A stretch of 50,282 bases of DNA. It comes from Candidatus Methanimicrococcus odontotermitis. Lineage in GTDB: Archaea > Halobacteriota > Methanosarcinia > Methanosarcinales > Methanosarcinaceae. Of the stretch, positions 1 through 9,102 are shown piece by piece (positions within the stretch are counted from its first letter, which is position 1; each line of letters starts with the position of its first letter). The position numbers were made by a program, and so were the translations under genes. The stretch spans positions 1 through 50,282 of the forward strand of contig JAITUZ010000021.1 of assembly GCA_031286065.1 (NCBI GenBank), written 5' to 3'. The notes beneath the pieces are model-generated. The model saw only the letters and a program-made list of their open reading frames with translations, did not search any database and was not told the origin of the DNA.

Positions 1-228
1 ACCTGATAGGCCGCAGACCCATCCTCAGGCGAAATTCTTTGGCCCTTTAAGTCATTCCAACAGAAAAGGGATATCCGGAATTATCCTCAGTTTCCCGAGG
101 TTATGCCGGACCTGAGGGCCGGTTATCCACGTGTTACTGAGCATTACGCCATGTTCACGAAGAACATTTGACTCGCATGGCTTAGTCAAACACCGATAGC
201 AGTAACCTCAGGCAGGATCAACCGGAAT
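1..228 (-). rRNA. 16S rRNA, 5' end (partial)
   Basis: The reverse complement begins near 228 with the small-subunit 5' terminus ATTCCGGTTGATCCTGCC and continues through the conserved stretches TGCTATCGG, AAGCCATGCGAGTC, TCAGTAACACGTGG and GGGAAACT. These match archaeal, Methanosarcina-like 16S rRNA. The gene is read leftwards and runs off the window at base 1, so only about the first 228 nt are present. The exact mature 5' end is inferred by comparison with remembered Methanosarcina 16S and could shift by a base or two. Confidence 0.97.
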
Positions 229-650
229 TAATAAGATTTGAACACGCAAAATCACGAAAAGCGATTTTTGGATGTAATCCTGTACACACTTAGATGTTGC
301 TTTTTATAGCTGGTTTTTTGGAAATACTGCAAACACTGCTTAAACAGAAATTGTCAGGAAAAACAGACCTTCAACGAATAAAGCGTTAAACACACTATTC
401 GAATTTTAGAGTTGCTTCCTTACAATACACAGTTTTGATATTTCTGTAAATCCCGTAACGATGATTTACAAAAGGGTTCAGTTTGTAAAACAAACTGAAA
501 TGTTTGAAAAGCACCGCCGAAGTTTACCGAAACATCAGGTCACATATCAGTCAGGGAAAAAGCTCCCGACTTCATTAGTAGATGAATTTGATTGATCTTA
601 CAAGACGCTTCAATCGCGTCACGCAAGAGATTCTCAAAAGAGCTTTGAGG
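229..650 (-). promoter_or_regulatory. rRNA operon leader with stem-loops
   Basis: About 400 bases without a gene lie between the 16S 5' end and a TATA box, and are best read as the transcribed leader of the rRNA operon. Directly visible are a perfect 10-bp stem-loop at 477-499 (TTCAGTTTGT / ACAAACTGAA with an AAA loop), an 8-bp inverted repeat at 445-470 (TGTAAATC / GATTTACA), a 5-bp repeat GACGC/GCGTC at 604-620, and CTCAAA/TTTGAG at 633-649 close to the TATA box. Archaeal rRNA leaders carry processing stems and antitermination-type structures. Which of these serve that role is inference. Confidence 0.6.
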
Positions 651-660
651 TATATAAAAG
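651..660 (-). promoter_or_regulatory. TATA box of the rRNA operon
   Basis: On the minus strand the sequence is CTTTTATATA, a near-ideal archaeal TATA box. Transcription would start about 25 bases downstream, near 626, giving a leader of about 400 nt before 16S. A small inverted repeat at 633-649 sits between the TATA box and the predicted start, where a regulator could bind. The assignment rests on motif and position only. Confidence 0.6.
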
Positions 661-1033
661 TTCCCGTCTAAACCCTTCCGCTTAAATTTTTAGTGAGTTT
701 TTCCCGCAAATCCGAGAGATTTGAGAGGAACACAAAGAGTGATGACAAATATTTAAACGTTTTGCACACGCATTCATAACACTCAAAAAGAAAAACAGGG
801 AGAGAGAAGCAGATGCAGTAAGCATTGAATAAAGAAAAAAACAAAAATGAAAAACAGAAAAACTGAAAAAAACAGAAGTTCAATGAAACCTGAAAATAAA
901 AAAACAGTTATTTCAGAGTTTAAACAATGTTCATTATTACCATTTAATTCCAGGAAAACGGATGGTTGATACTCAAAAAAAGGAAAAGCAAAAGCCGTGG
1001 TCTTCAACAAAGGGTTCGTGATCAAAGCGAGTG
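661..1033. other. AT-rich, purine-biased spacer without a gene
   Basis: This stretch between the rRNA promoter and the trpB2 terminator is dominated by A-rich runs. Minus-strand frames here give only Phe/Leu/Ser-rich translations with no recognisable family, no ribosome binding site and no conserved motif. Nothing coding is supported. Confidence 0.5.
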
Positions 1034-1068
1034 AAAAAACGGAGAACTCTAAAGTGGTCTCCGTTTTT
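1034..1068 (-). terminator. Hairpin terminator downstream of trpB2
   Basis: The arms AAAAACGGAGA (1035-1045) and TCTCCGTTTTT (1058-1068) form an 11-bp perfect inverted repeat around a 12-base loop. On the minus strand the stem ends in a T-run. It lies about 90 bases past the trpB2 stop and in front of the rRNA promoter, so it would insulate the two units. Confidence 0.65.
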
Positions 1069-1158
1069 CTGCAATAGATCATATTGCACGGATATTTTTT
1101 TCAGAAAATAAAGCTTCAATGAAGCAGGTGCTGAAATGAAGCGGAAAACGGTATCCGA

Positions 1159-2520
1159 TTAAAGATTCGGAAGATGCTTAAAACCCGCCTCAAGCTCTTC
1201 ATCCGACGGCACGTAATCTGTCATTTCGCCTGCCAAATAACTGGCGTAAGCCTGCATGTCAAAGTATCCGGTTCCGGTCAGACCGAAAAGAATCGTCTTT
1301 TCTTCACCTGTTTTCTTACATTCAAGTGCCTCATCAATCGCAGTCCGGATCGCGTGCGCCGATTCGGGAGCGGGGAGAATCGTTTCGTGTTTGGCGAACA
1401 AGACCGCCGCTTCAAACACGCTCGTTTGCTGCACGGAAACCGCTTCCATGTATCCGTCATGATATAATTTGGACAAAATCGGTGACATGCCGTGATAGCG
1501 CAGACCGCCGGCATGGTCCGCAGACGGAATAAATTGACTGCCGAGCGTGTACATCCGCGCAAGCGGCGTGATTTTGCCGGTGTCGCAGAAATCGTACACA
1601 TATTTGCCGCGCGTCAGACTCGGACATGAAGCCGGTTCCACCGCAACGATTCTGACATCAGATTTTTCTTTTAATTTATCCTGCATATAAGGCGCAATCA
1701 AACCGCCGAGATTAGAACCGCCGCCGGCGCAGCCGATAACAACATCAGGATATTCGTCAATCGAATCCAGCGCTGCTTTTGATTCAAGGCCGATAATACT
1801 CTGATGCAGAAGCACCTGATTCAAGACAGAGCCGAGAACGTAACGGCAATTCGGTGTATTGACCGCCTTTTCGATCGCTTCGGAAATGGCGCAGCCGAGA
1901 CTGCCGGTTGTTCCGGGGTGTTCTTTCAGAATGGCGCGGCCGACGGCCGTTGTCTCGCTCGGGCTTGGGATAATGTCGGCGCCGAACGTTTCAATCACAG
2001 CTTTTCGGTACGGTTTTTGTTCGACACTTCCGCGAACCATGTAAACTGTTAAATCCATGCCGAAGAAATCGGCCGCCATGGAAAGCGCGGTCCCCCACTG
2101 ACCGGCGCCGGTTTCCGTCGTCAGACTTGTCAGACCCTGTTCTTTGGCGTAATGGACCTGGGCCGCGGCGGAATTCAATTTGTGGCTGCCGGATGTGTTG
2201 TTTCCTTCGAATTTATAGTAAATTTTCGCGGGCGTCCCAAGGGCTTTCTCTAAATTGTAAGCGCGGATCATCGGGGACGGGCGGAACATTTTATAAAAAT
2301 CGCGGACCGGTTCGGGAATGTCAAAGTACCGTGTCGTCGAATCTAATTCCTGTTTGGCGAGTTCGTCGCAGAAAACCGGCTTCAGGTCTTCCAGCGTTGC
2401 CGACAGTCCGGTCGCGGGATTTAAAAGCGGATCCGGCTGTTCAGGCATATCGGCGCGGATGTTGTAGTATTTTTTCGGGATTTGGTCTTCGTCTAAGTAA
2501 ATTCTGTAAGGGATGCTCAT
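1159..2520 (-). CDS. trpB2: TrpB2-type tryptophan synthase beta chain
   Basis: This 453-aa PLP enzyme belongs to the long TrpB2 branch, which is larger than the roughly 400-aa TrpB1 that pairs with TrpA. It should condense indole with L-serine to make tryptophan. The PLP-binding lysine lies in GSHKLN (about K114), and a glycine-rich phosphate-binding loop, GCAGGGSNLGG, is visible in the second half. The extended N-terminus (YRIYLDEDQIPKKYYN) is typical of this branch. The ATG at 2520 is preceded by GGAG at suitable spacing. No trpA or other trp gene is adjacent, as is common for stand-alone TrpB2, which is thought to act as an indole-salvage or alternative beta subunit. The stop codon is TAA. 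It is divergent from thrC. Confidence 0.93.
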   Translation of the reverse strand: MSIPYRIYLDEDQIPKKYYNIRADMPEQPDPLLNPATGLSATLEDLKPVFCDELAKQELDSTTRYFDIPEPVRDFYKMFRPSPMIRAYNLEKALGTPAKIYYKFEGNNTSGSHKLNSAAAQVHYAKEQGLTSLTTETGAGQWGTALSMAADFFGMDLTVYMVRGSVEQKPYRKAVIETFGADIIPSPSETTAVGRAILKEHPGTTGSLGCAISEAIEKAVNTPNCRYVLGSVLNQVLLHQSIIGLESKAALDSIDEYPDVVIGCAGGGSNLGGLIAPYMQDKLKEKSDVRIVAVEPASCPSLTRGKYVYDFCDTGKITPLARMYTLGSQFIPSADHAGGLRYHGMSPILSKLYHDGYMEAVSVQQTSVFEAAVLFAKHETILPAPESAHAIRTAIDEALECKKTGEEKTILFGLTGTGYFDMQAYASYLAGEMTDYVPSDEELEAGFKHLPNL

Positions 2521-2988
2521 ATCATAATCTCCTGTATGTTTATCAGTTTTTATTTATTCAGCCTGCCGACTTCGCGGAAGCGAAGGCAAAGAGAAAATTA
2601 AAAAACGCCGACGGTGTTCTTTAAATATTTCTGCCGAGGAGTTGGATTGTACCAATTATTGCAATAATGCATAAATGTATACAGCTATTTATAGTTTTTG
2701 TTTTATAAACATCATTTACCCAAGAATAATAGGTAATAGAATCGAGTTCCGTTTTGATTCGGGATTCAATAAAATGAGAAAAGGGACACAAACTTAATAA
2801 TGAATCAAAGAGTTCTGAAATCCTAATCAATCGATAAAATAATAAACAAAATCAATGTTCATTTTTTATTTCAAAGTAATTTCAATTCAATTTAATCTCA
2901 ATTCAATTTAATCTCAATTCAATTTATTCAATTTCAACTTAATTTCATAACATGAATCAATGATTTTTTGGAACAGGAGCATCAAACA
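2521..2988. promoter_or_regulatory. Divergent intergenic region trpB2/thrC
   Basis: This is about 470 bases of AT-rich DNA between divergently transcribed trpB2 and thrC, so promoters for both must lie here. Several A/T-rich TATA-like stretches exist and none stands out. A minus-strand frame at 2621-2830 (69 aa) has no ribosome binding site or recognisable family and is not called. A tandem repeat lies next to the thrC start. Confidence 0.4.
2884..2929. repeat. 16-bp tandem repeat upstream of thrC
   Basis: AATTCAATTTAATCTC occurs twice in perfect tandem (2884-2899 and 2900-2915). A third, degenerate copy follows (2916-2929) and then related AATTTCAACTTAATTTC sequence. It lies 60 to 100 bases ahead of the thrC start codon, so it could influence promoter spacing or be a slippage product. 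No function is evident. Confidence 0.75.
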
Positions 2989-4206
2989 ATGGAGTATCAC
3001 TTGAAATGTATCGAATGCGGCGCCGAATACGGTAAAACTGAAGTCATTTATACCTGCCGCAAATGCGACGGCCTTTTGGATGTCATTTACGATTATAATG
3101 AAATCAAAAAGAACATGGACATGGAAAAACTCAAAACCGCGCCGCCGTCCGTTTGGAAATACAAGGATCTGCTGCCGATTGCAATCGAGCCTGTCAGCAT
3201 CCGCGAAGGCGGAACGCCTCTTTACAAATGTGACCGCCTCGCCGAAAAAATCGGCGTCAAAGAATTATACGTCAAACACGAAGGCATGAACCCGACCGGC
3301 TCCTTTAAAGACCGCGGCATGACTGTCGGCGTTTCCAAGGCCATCGAACTCGGCATGGAAACGGTCGCCTGCGCGTCCACCGGAAACACATCAGCCGCTC
3401 TTGCCATTTACGGCGCCAAAGCCGGCATCCCGTCTGTTGTTCTGCTCCCCGCGGGAAAAGTCGCGCTCGGCAAAATCGGTCAGGCACTGATGCACGGCGC
3501 GAAAGTCATTATGATTAAAGGAAATTTCGATGACGCGCTCGCGCTCGTCCGCGAACTCTGCGAACAGGAGCCGATTTATCTCCTCAACTCCGTCAACCCC
3601 TATCGTTTGGAAGGACAGAAAACCATCGCTTTTGAAATCGCGGACCAACTCGGATTCAAAGTCCCCGACCGCATCGTTTTGCCGGTCGGAAACGCCGGAA
3701 ACATCACCGCAATCAACAAAGGATTCAAAGAATTAGTAACGCTCGGCATCACCGACAAACGCCCGAAGATGACAGGAATTCAAACGGAAGGCGCCTGCCC
3801 GATCGTCAAAGCTTACAAAGCCGGCACTGATGATATCACGCCGGAAAAGAATCCGGAAACCATCGCGACCGCCATTCGAATCGGCGATCCGGTCAACGCC
3901 AGAAAAGCGCTCATCGCCATTAAAGAATCCGGCGGCATGGCCGAATCCGTCACGGACGATGAATTGATTCAGGCGCAGAAAGATTTGGCGCAGCTGGAAG
4001 GCATCGGCGTTGAGCCGGCCAGCGCGACCTCTGTTGCCGGTCTGAGAAAACTTATTGAAGCCGGACTGATTTCGAGAGAAGAAACCGTTGTCTGCGTCAC
4101 AACCGGCCACCTCCTCAAAGATCCGGAAGAAGTCATCAGTGTCTGCACCGAACCCGTGACCGTTGAAGCGGATTTGGAATCTTTGAAAAAAGCCGTTTTT
4201 GGATGA
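2989..4206 (+). CDS. thrC: Threonine synthase
   Basis: This 405-aa PLP enzyme converts O-phosphohomoserine to threonine. The N-terminus has a small zinc-ribbon-like CxxC...CxxC (C7, C10, C23, C26 from this start) as in archaeal ThrC. The PLP lysine lies in NPTGSFKDRGM and the phosphate loop in LPVGNAGN. The frame is open from a TTG at 2968, but the ATG at 2989 is preceded by AGGAG at 9 bases and gives the usual family N-terminus, so it is preferred. leuS follows after 39 bases on the same strand, probably in one transcript. The stop is TGA. Confidence 0.95.
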   Translation: MEYHLKCIECGAEYGKTEVIYTCRKCDGLLDVIYDYNEIKKNMDMEKLKTAPPSVWKYKDLLPIAIEPVSIREGGTPLYKCDRLAEKIGVKELYVKHEGMNPTGSFKDRGMTVGVSKAIELGMETVACASTGNTSAALAIYGAKAGIPSVVLLPAGKVALGKIGQALMHGAKVIMIKGNFDDALALVRELCEQEPIYLLNSVNPYRLEGQKTIAFEIADQLGFKVPDRIVLPVGNAGNITAINKGFKELVTLGITDKRPKMTGIQTEGACPIVKAYKAGTDDITPEKNPETIATAIRIGDPVNARKALIAIKESGGMAESVTDDELIQAQKDLAQLEGIGVEPASATSVAGLRKLIEAGLISREETVVCVTTGHLLKDPEEVISVCTEPVTVEADLESLKKAVFG

Positions 4207-4245
4207 GAAAAATTAAGAAGAATCTGAAAACCCCGGTGAAAAAGA

Positions 4246-7197
4246 ATGCAAGAGGACTATAACATACAAGAAACCGAATCCAAGTGGCAGGATAAGTGGA
4301 GAATTGAAAAAATATTCGAAGCGAACCCGCAGTCCGGCAAAGAAAAATATTTTATTACGATTCCGTTCCCGTACTTAAACGGAAATCTCCATGCCGGCCA
4401 CACCCGAACATTTACGATCGGAGATGTTATCGCCCGCTATAAACGAATGCAGGGATACAACGTTCTTTACCCGATGGGCTTTCACGTCACGGGAACGCCG
4501 ATTGTCGGCCTCGCCGACCTCATCCGTGAAAAAGACCCGACAACGATGCAGGTTTACACAGACCTTCACGGCATTCCGAAAAATATACTCTCGACATTGG
4601 ACGAGCCTGAGAAAATCGTGGATTACTTCAAAGTCGAAGCCGAATACGCCATGAACATCATCGGCTATTCTATCGACTGGCGCCGCAAATTCACGACAAT
4701 GGACCCGACGTTCCGAAAATTCATTGAATGGCAGTATAATAACCTTTATGACAAAGGACTCATCGTCAAGGGTTCCCATCCCGTAAAATGGTGCCCTCAT
4801 GACAACAATCCTGTTGAAGACCACGACATCCTTCGCGGCGAAGAAGCGACGCTTGTCGAATACACGCTGATCAAATTCAGATACAAAGACACGATTTACC
4901 CCTGCGCGACGCTCCGCCCGGAAACAGTCTACGGCGTGACGAACCTGTGGCTCAACCCCGAAGTCAGCTATGTCAAGCTGAAAATGGAAAAAGACGGTCT
5001 TGAAGAATATTGGGTCGTCAGCCGGGAAGCCTATGAAAAATTACGCTACACCGATTGGAATATCGAGTTAGTGGAAGAAATGAATGCGAATGACCTTATT
5101 GGTTTGAAGCTGAAAAATCCGGCGACCGACAACATCATCCGAATCCTGCCGGCGCCGTTCGTTCGCGGAAATAACGGCAGCGGTGTCGTGATGAGCGTTC
5201 CGGCGCACGCGCCTTATGATTATTTGGCGCTCAAAGACCTGGCATCGCAGGATTTGACCCGATACGGCATCACTGCCGAAGACATTCAAAACATCAAGCC
5301 GATTCAAGTCATCGATGTTCCCGATTACGGAGAAACGCCGGCGGCAGAGGTTGTCGCGGAGCTGGGCGTGGCCGGCCAAAAAGACCCCAAAGCTGAAGAA
5401 GCCACAAAAATCGTTTACAGAAGAGAATTCCACGGCGGGACCCTCAAAGACATTACCGGAAAATATAAAGGCATGCCGGTTTCAAAAATCAAAGACCGTC
5501 TCACGCAGGATTTCATTTCACAGGGAATCGGAAGCGTCTTTTATGAATTCAGCGAACCGGTTCAATGCCGCTGCGGCACGATGTGTGTCGTCAACATGGT
5601 GAAAGGCCAGTGGTTCCTGAATTATTCCAACCCCGAATGGAAAGATAAAGTTTACAAATGCCTCAGCATGATGGAAGTGATTCCGCCCGAATTCCGCGTC
5701 GAATTTGAAAATAAGATTGACTGGCTCAAAGACAAAGCCTGCGCCCGGACAAAAGGACTCGGAACGCAGCTACCGTGCGACCCGCGCTGGCTGATTGAAT
5801 CCCTCGGCGATTCAACTATTTACATGTCCTATTACACAATCGCCAACTACATCAACGACGGAACCGTCACGCCCGAAATGATGACGCGGCCGCTGTTAGA
5901 TTATTTGTTCTTGGATGCCGGAACGGCGGAAGCGGCCGCCGCGTCGAGCGGACTGGACGCAAAACTCATCGGCGAAATGAAATCGGAATTCAACTATTGG
6001 TATCCGGTTGACCTCCGCTCTTCCGGAAAGGACCTGGTCCCGAACCATTTGCTGTTTTTCCTGTTCCACCATGTGGCGCTTTTTGATGAATCCAAATGGC
6101 CGAAAGCTTTAGCCGTCAACGGATTCGTTTCTCTTGAAGGACAAAAAATGAGCAAATCCAAAGGACCGATTCTGACATTGAAAGAAGCGGTCGACACTTA
6201 CGGCGCGGACGTGACGCGCATGTATATTCTTTCCGCCGCCGAGCAGGCGCAGGACGCTGATTGGAGGCGTGAAGGCATTGAATCCGCCAAAACGCAAATC
6301 GGCCGGTTCTACAATTTCGTGAAGCAGGTCGCTGAAAGCGGCTGCAGGATTCCCGAAAACGCGGAAAAAACGCACATTGACCGCTGGATTGAAAGCCGCG
6401 TTCAGCAATACATCCGCGAAGTCAACACCGCTTTTGAAGACATACACACAAGACACGCGATTCAAAACGCTTTTTTCCTGATTTACAACGATATCAAATG
6501 GTACCATAAAAGAGGCGGCGAACAGTGTCTGACAGAAGTCGTTGAAACCTGGACCAAATTGATGGCGCCGTTTACGCCGCATATCTGTGAAGAAGTCTGG
6601 AGCGAACTGGGACACACCGAATCCATCGCTTTTGTGCCTTATCCCGCCGAAGATTCGAAAAAGATCGATGAAGCGGCGGAAGCTGCCGAAAATATCATCA
6701 TCAAAACGCTTGAAGATGTTGAAGAAATTATTCGGGTCGCGAAAATTGAACCGAAAAAAGTGTATCTTTACACAACGCCCGAATGGCGCGTCCTGATTTT
6801 GAAAAAAGCCGCCGAAATCGCCGCGGCCCTTTCCGATGCCTCGATTTCCGAGAACCGGGAAGAGAGCAAAAACAAAAACGCTGTTGAAATGAAAGAACTC
6901 ATGCAAAAATGCATGGAAGAGCCGAGCATCCGCTCCCGCGGCAAAGACGCTCAAAAATATATTCAAAAAGTTGCCGCCGATATTCGCGGATCGTCCATAG
7001 ATGCCGTTTTGAACTATCTGAATACGAACTTGGACGAAAAAGCGATTTTGGAAGAAGCAAAGCCGTTCCTTGAAAAAGAACTCGGCTGTTCAGCGGAAAT
7101 CTTCAGCGCGGACGAGAGTGATGCCGGAAACGCTTACGACCCCGAAAAGAAATCAAGATTCGCCGAACCCGAAAGGCCGGCGATTTATATCGAGTAA
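4246..7197 (+). CDS. leuS: Leucyl-tRNA synthetase (archaeal type)
   Basis: This 983-aa class I aminoacyl-tRNA synthetase charges tRNA-Leu. The HIGH signature appears as HAGH in NGNLHAGHTRTF near residue 50, and the KMSKS loop as KMSKSKG near residue 636. The long insertion between them carries the editing (CP1) domain, with HVTGTPIVG before it and a MSVPAHAPYDY region within it. Length and order fit the archaeal/eukaryal LeuRS class rather than the bacterial one. The ATG is preceded by GGTGA at about 6 bases. It lies directly downstream of thrC and converges on the glycan island. The stop is TAA. Confidence 0.96.
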   Translation: MQEDYNIQETESKWQDKWRIEKIFEANPQSGKEKYFITIPFPYLNGNLHAGHTRTFTIGDVIARYKRMQGYNVLYPMGFHVTGTPIVGLADLIREKDPTTMQVYTDLHGIPKNILSTLDEPEKIVDYFKVEAEYAMNIIGYSIDWRRKFTTMDPTFRKFIEWQYNNLYDKGLIVKGSHPVKWCPHDNNPVEDHDILRGEEATLVEYTLIKFRYKDTIYPCATLRPETVYGVTNLWLNPEVSYVKLKMEKDGLEEYWVVSREAYEKLRYTDWNIELVEEMNANDLIGLKLKNPATDNIIRILPAPFVRGNNGSGVVMSVPAHAPYDYLALKDLASQDLTRYGITAEDIQNIKPIQVIDVPDYGETPAAEVVAELGVAGQKDPKAEEATKIVYRREFHGGTLKDITGKYKGMPVSKIKDRLTQDFISQGIGSVFYEFSEPVQCRCGTMCVVNMVKGQWFLNYSNPEWKDKVYKCLSMMEVIPPEFRVEFENKIDWLKDKACARTKGLGTQLPCDPRWLIESLGDSTIYMSYYTIANYINDGTVTPEMMTRPLLDYLFLDAGTAEAAAASSGLDAKLIGEMKSEFNYWYPVDLRSSGKDLVPNHLLFFLFHHVALFDESKWPKALAVNGFVSLEGQKMSKSKGPILTLKEAVDTYGADVTRMYILSAAEQAQDADWRREGIESAKTQIGRFYNFVKQVAESGCRIPENAEKTHIDRWIESRVQQYIREVNTAFEDIHTRHAIQNAFFLIYNDIKWYHKRGGEQCLTEVVETWTKLMAPFTPHICEEVWSELGHTESIAFVPYPAEDSKKIDEAAEAAENIIIKTLEDVEEIIRVAKIEPKKVYLYTTPEWRVLILKKAAEIAAALSDASISENREESKNKNAVEMKELMQKCMEEPSIRSRGKDAQKYIQKVAADIRGSSIDAVLNYLNTNLDEKAILEEAKPFLEKELGCSAEIFSADESDAGNAYDPEKKSRFAEPERPAIYIE

Positions 7198-7222
7198 GAA
7201 GAATCGGGCGGCATTTGCCGCC

Positions 7223-8161
7223 TTATGATTTATTGATCAATCCAAGCATCTCTAATCTGCGAAAATCCACATGTTTAGAATTTGAAGTTGTTAAAGCATC
7301 TTGGATTTCTTTTTTTAGTTGCAATGTAACACTGGAATTATTAGCCAGATAAAAGGGAACTGTTGATTTATCATATCCGAAATTGATTTTATCAAATCCA
7401 TATTCTTTATATTTAATAATAAACTCAGGGATCTCCATTAAAGAATGGACGGTAAGAGTCATTCTTCCAATAATATCAAAATTAGATTTATCTAAACTCC
7501 GTCTTTTTTTTAAATAATTGATATTACTCAATATTTTATCAAAAGAAGAAAGACTATTTACATATTCATGAGTTTTTTTGGTGAACGCATTAATTGAAAA
7601 AGTTATAAAATTTAAATTCGGAGACAGAAAATCACTCATTTCTTCAGTAAGTAACATTCCGTTTGTAGATAAACTAAATTTTTTGTTAATTGAAGCCAAA
7701 TACTTCATATAATTAAGACACTCCGGAATTAAGAGTGGTTCCCCGCCTGTTAAAAAGATATTATTAAATGGAGAGATATCAACATTTTTAATTAAAATAT
7801 CATGATTTAACATAGAGACGTCCGGAATCTTTCGCATTCTTTGATTGCACATAATACAAGAAATATTACATAATTCACCAAATACGATAGTTATATTTTT
7901 TAATTGATTATAATGAATAATTGATCCTGCTGTCGACTGATCAGGCTCACATCGAGTCCAATTACAATCTTTGTAACAGGATAAATAGCCGGAAAGAGAT
8001 TCTTCCCTGCATTGAATCAGAGCAGAGCAATTAATAATTTCAGATAAATGGTTGTGATAAATATTTCCAGCTTTCAAAGGCATATTATGACAGCAAGAAA
8101 ATACATTTCCCCTGTGGTCAATGGAAATCGAATGCCATAATTCAGAACATAGTGTATTCAT
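7223..8161 (-). CDS. Radical SAM protein with N-terminal SPASM-like cysteine domain
   Basis: This is a 312-aa protein. The radical SAM cluster motif CNISCIMC (C98, C102, C105) is followed by GGEP at 139-142, the S-adenosylmethionine-binding feature. Ahead of the core, residues 1-75 hold cysteines at 5, 23, 24, 45, 51, 62, 66 and 71 in a pattern with ISIDHRGNVFSCC and GNIY that resembles a SPASM auxiliary Fe-S domain, normally found at the C-terminus. The order therefore looks permuted. It is the last gene of the eight-gene island and its ATG overlaps the upstream TGA (ATGA), indicating translational coupling. Substrate unknown; a sugar nucleotide or glycan-linked group is inferred only from context. 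Confidence 0.8.
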   Translation of the reverse strand: MNTLCSELWHSISIDHRGNVFSCCHNMPLKAGNIYHNHLSEIINCSALIQCREESLSGYLSCYKDCNWTRCEPDQSTAGSIIHYNQLKNITIVFGELCNISCIMCNQRMRKIPDVSMLNHDILIKNVDISPFNNIFLTGGEPLLIPECLNYMKYLASINKKFSLSTNGMLLTEEMSDFLSPNLNFITFSINAFTKKTHEYVNSLSSFDKILSNINYLKKRRSLDKSNFDIIGRMTLTVHSLMEIPEFIIKYKEYGFDKINFGYDKSTVPFYLANNSSVTLQLKKEIQDALTTSNSKHVDFRRLEMLGLINKS

Positions 8162-9102
8162 TTATTTCCCTCTTGATTAAAAATTGAAAGAAAATCGTGA
8201 ACTGTACGCTGTACAGCAGATTTTGAATTAAATTTACAAATCCATCCCAAAGACTTTAATTTAGAAGTATCCAGGGAATAATAAGGAACATCCCCAACCC
8301 ACCCGTACTCTTCCCGTTCTGTGACATATTTAACATTTAATAATCCCATTTCGGAACAGATAATATCTGCAATTTCAATAACATTTAACGGTGTGCTACT
8401 ACTTACATTATAAATTTCAAAAGAATGGAGACGTTTAGAAACAAGGTTTATAGAACTTAAAATATCTGAAATATGAATATATTCCTTTGTTTGTTTGCCA
8501 TTACCCATTATTTTTAAAAGAGATGGATCATGCTGAAGTTTTTGATAGAAATCAAACAAAACCCCATGAGTTTGATTTTTCCCAACAACGTTTGCAAGTC
8601 GGAGAACAGTTGCATTTAGCCCCCATTCCAAACAAGCAGACTCGATTAATTTTTCAGAAAATCGTTTTGCTTTACCATAGGATGAAATTGGAGTTGCATG
8701 CGAATTTTCATACCATGCTACGGCTCCGATTCCATAAATTGCCGAAGAAGACGTAAAAATAAGATTGTAAACATTATGTTTTCTCATAGACTCTAAAAGA
8801 GAAATAGTGGTTCCAATTGTATCTTTTTCATCAGACGCAGTATCTCGAACATTTGAATTGGAAGCAAGATGATAAACAATGTCAATATTTGGCATAATAT
8901 CATCAAAATCCTCTGAACAAGATATATCTCTTTTAAAAAAATTCACACGATTAAAATTTGAAAGAAGTGCAGGCTTGCGGTCCACTATGAAAATTTCATG
9001 ACCGGATTCGGTGAGATATTCGACCAAATGTGAACCAATGAAACCGGAGCCGCCCGTCACTAATATTTTAATAATAATCACCTCTTTTTTGAATCCATTC
9101 AT
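8158..9102 (-). CDS. NAD-dependent sugar-nucleotide epimerase/dehydratase (GalE/WcaG-like)
   Basis: This is an extended short-chain dehydrogenase of about 305-314 aa. It shows the Rossmann motif TGGSGFIG near the N-terminus, SSSAIYG, and the catalytic YxxxK in SYGKAK. It most resembles UDP-glucose 4-epimerase-like enzymes of glycan clusters; exact substrate unknown. The start is unclear. The ATG at 9102 has no good ribosome binding site and overlaps the upstream gene by 35 bases. A strong GAGGTGA lies just before an ATT codon at 9072-9070, exactly where family members start (IKILVTGG in place of MKILVTGG). An in-frame GTG at 9081 is a third option. Confidence 0.85.
   Translation of the reverse strand: MNGFKKEVIIIKILVTGGSGFIGSHLVEYLTESGHEIFIVDRKPALLSNFNRVNFFKRDISCSEDFDDIMPNIDIVYHLASNSNVRDTASDEKDTIGTTISLLESMRKHNVYNLIFTSSSAIYGIGAVAWYENSHATPISSYGKAKRFSEKLIESACLEWGLNATVLRLANVVGKNQTHGVLFDFYQKLQHDPSLLKIMGNGKQTKEYIHISDILSSINLVSKRLHSFEIYNVSSSTPLNVIEIADIICSEMGLLNVKYVTEREEYGWVGDVPYYSLDTSKLKSLGWICKFNSKSAVQRTVHDFLSIFNQEGNK

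Noticed and set aside
668-1082. Two minus-strand ORFs between rRNA and trpB2
   Set aside because: Phe/Leu/Ser-rich translations of A-rich spacer, overlapping each other and the terminator, with no ribosome binding site or family pattern.
2621-2830. 69-aa minus-strand ORF between trpB2 and thrC
   Set aside because: TTG start without a ribosome binding site, no recognisable motif, AT-rich spacer composition.
2884-2945. CRISPR-like array ahead of thrC
   Set aside because: Repeats are contiguous without spacers and AT-only in character; this is a simple tandem repeat.
6109-6966. Long minus-strand frame inside leuS (285 codons)
   Set aside because: Phe/Asp/Arg-rich antisense shadow of leuS; the plus-strand gene is certain.
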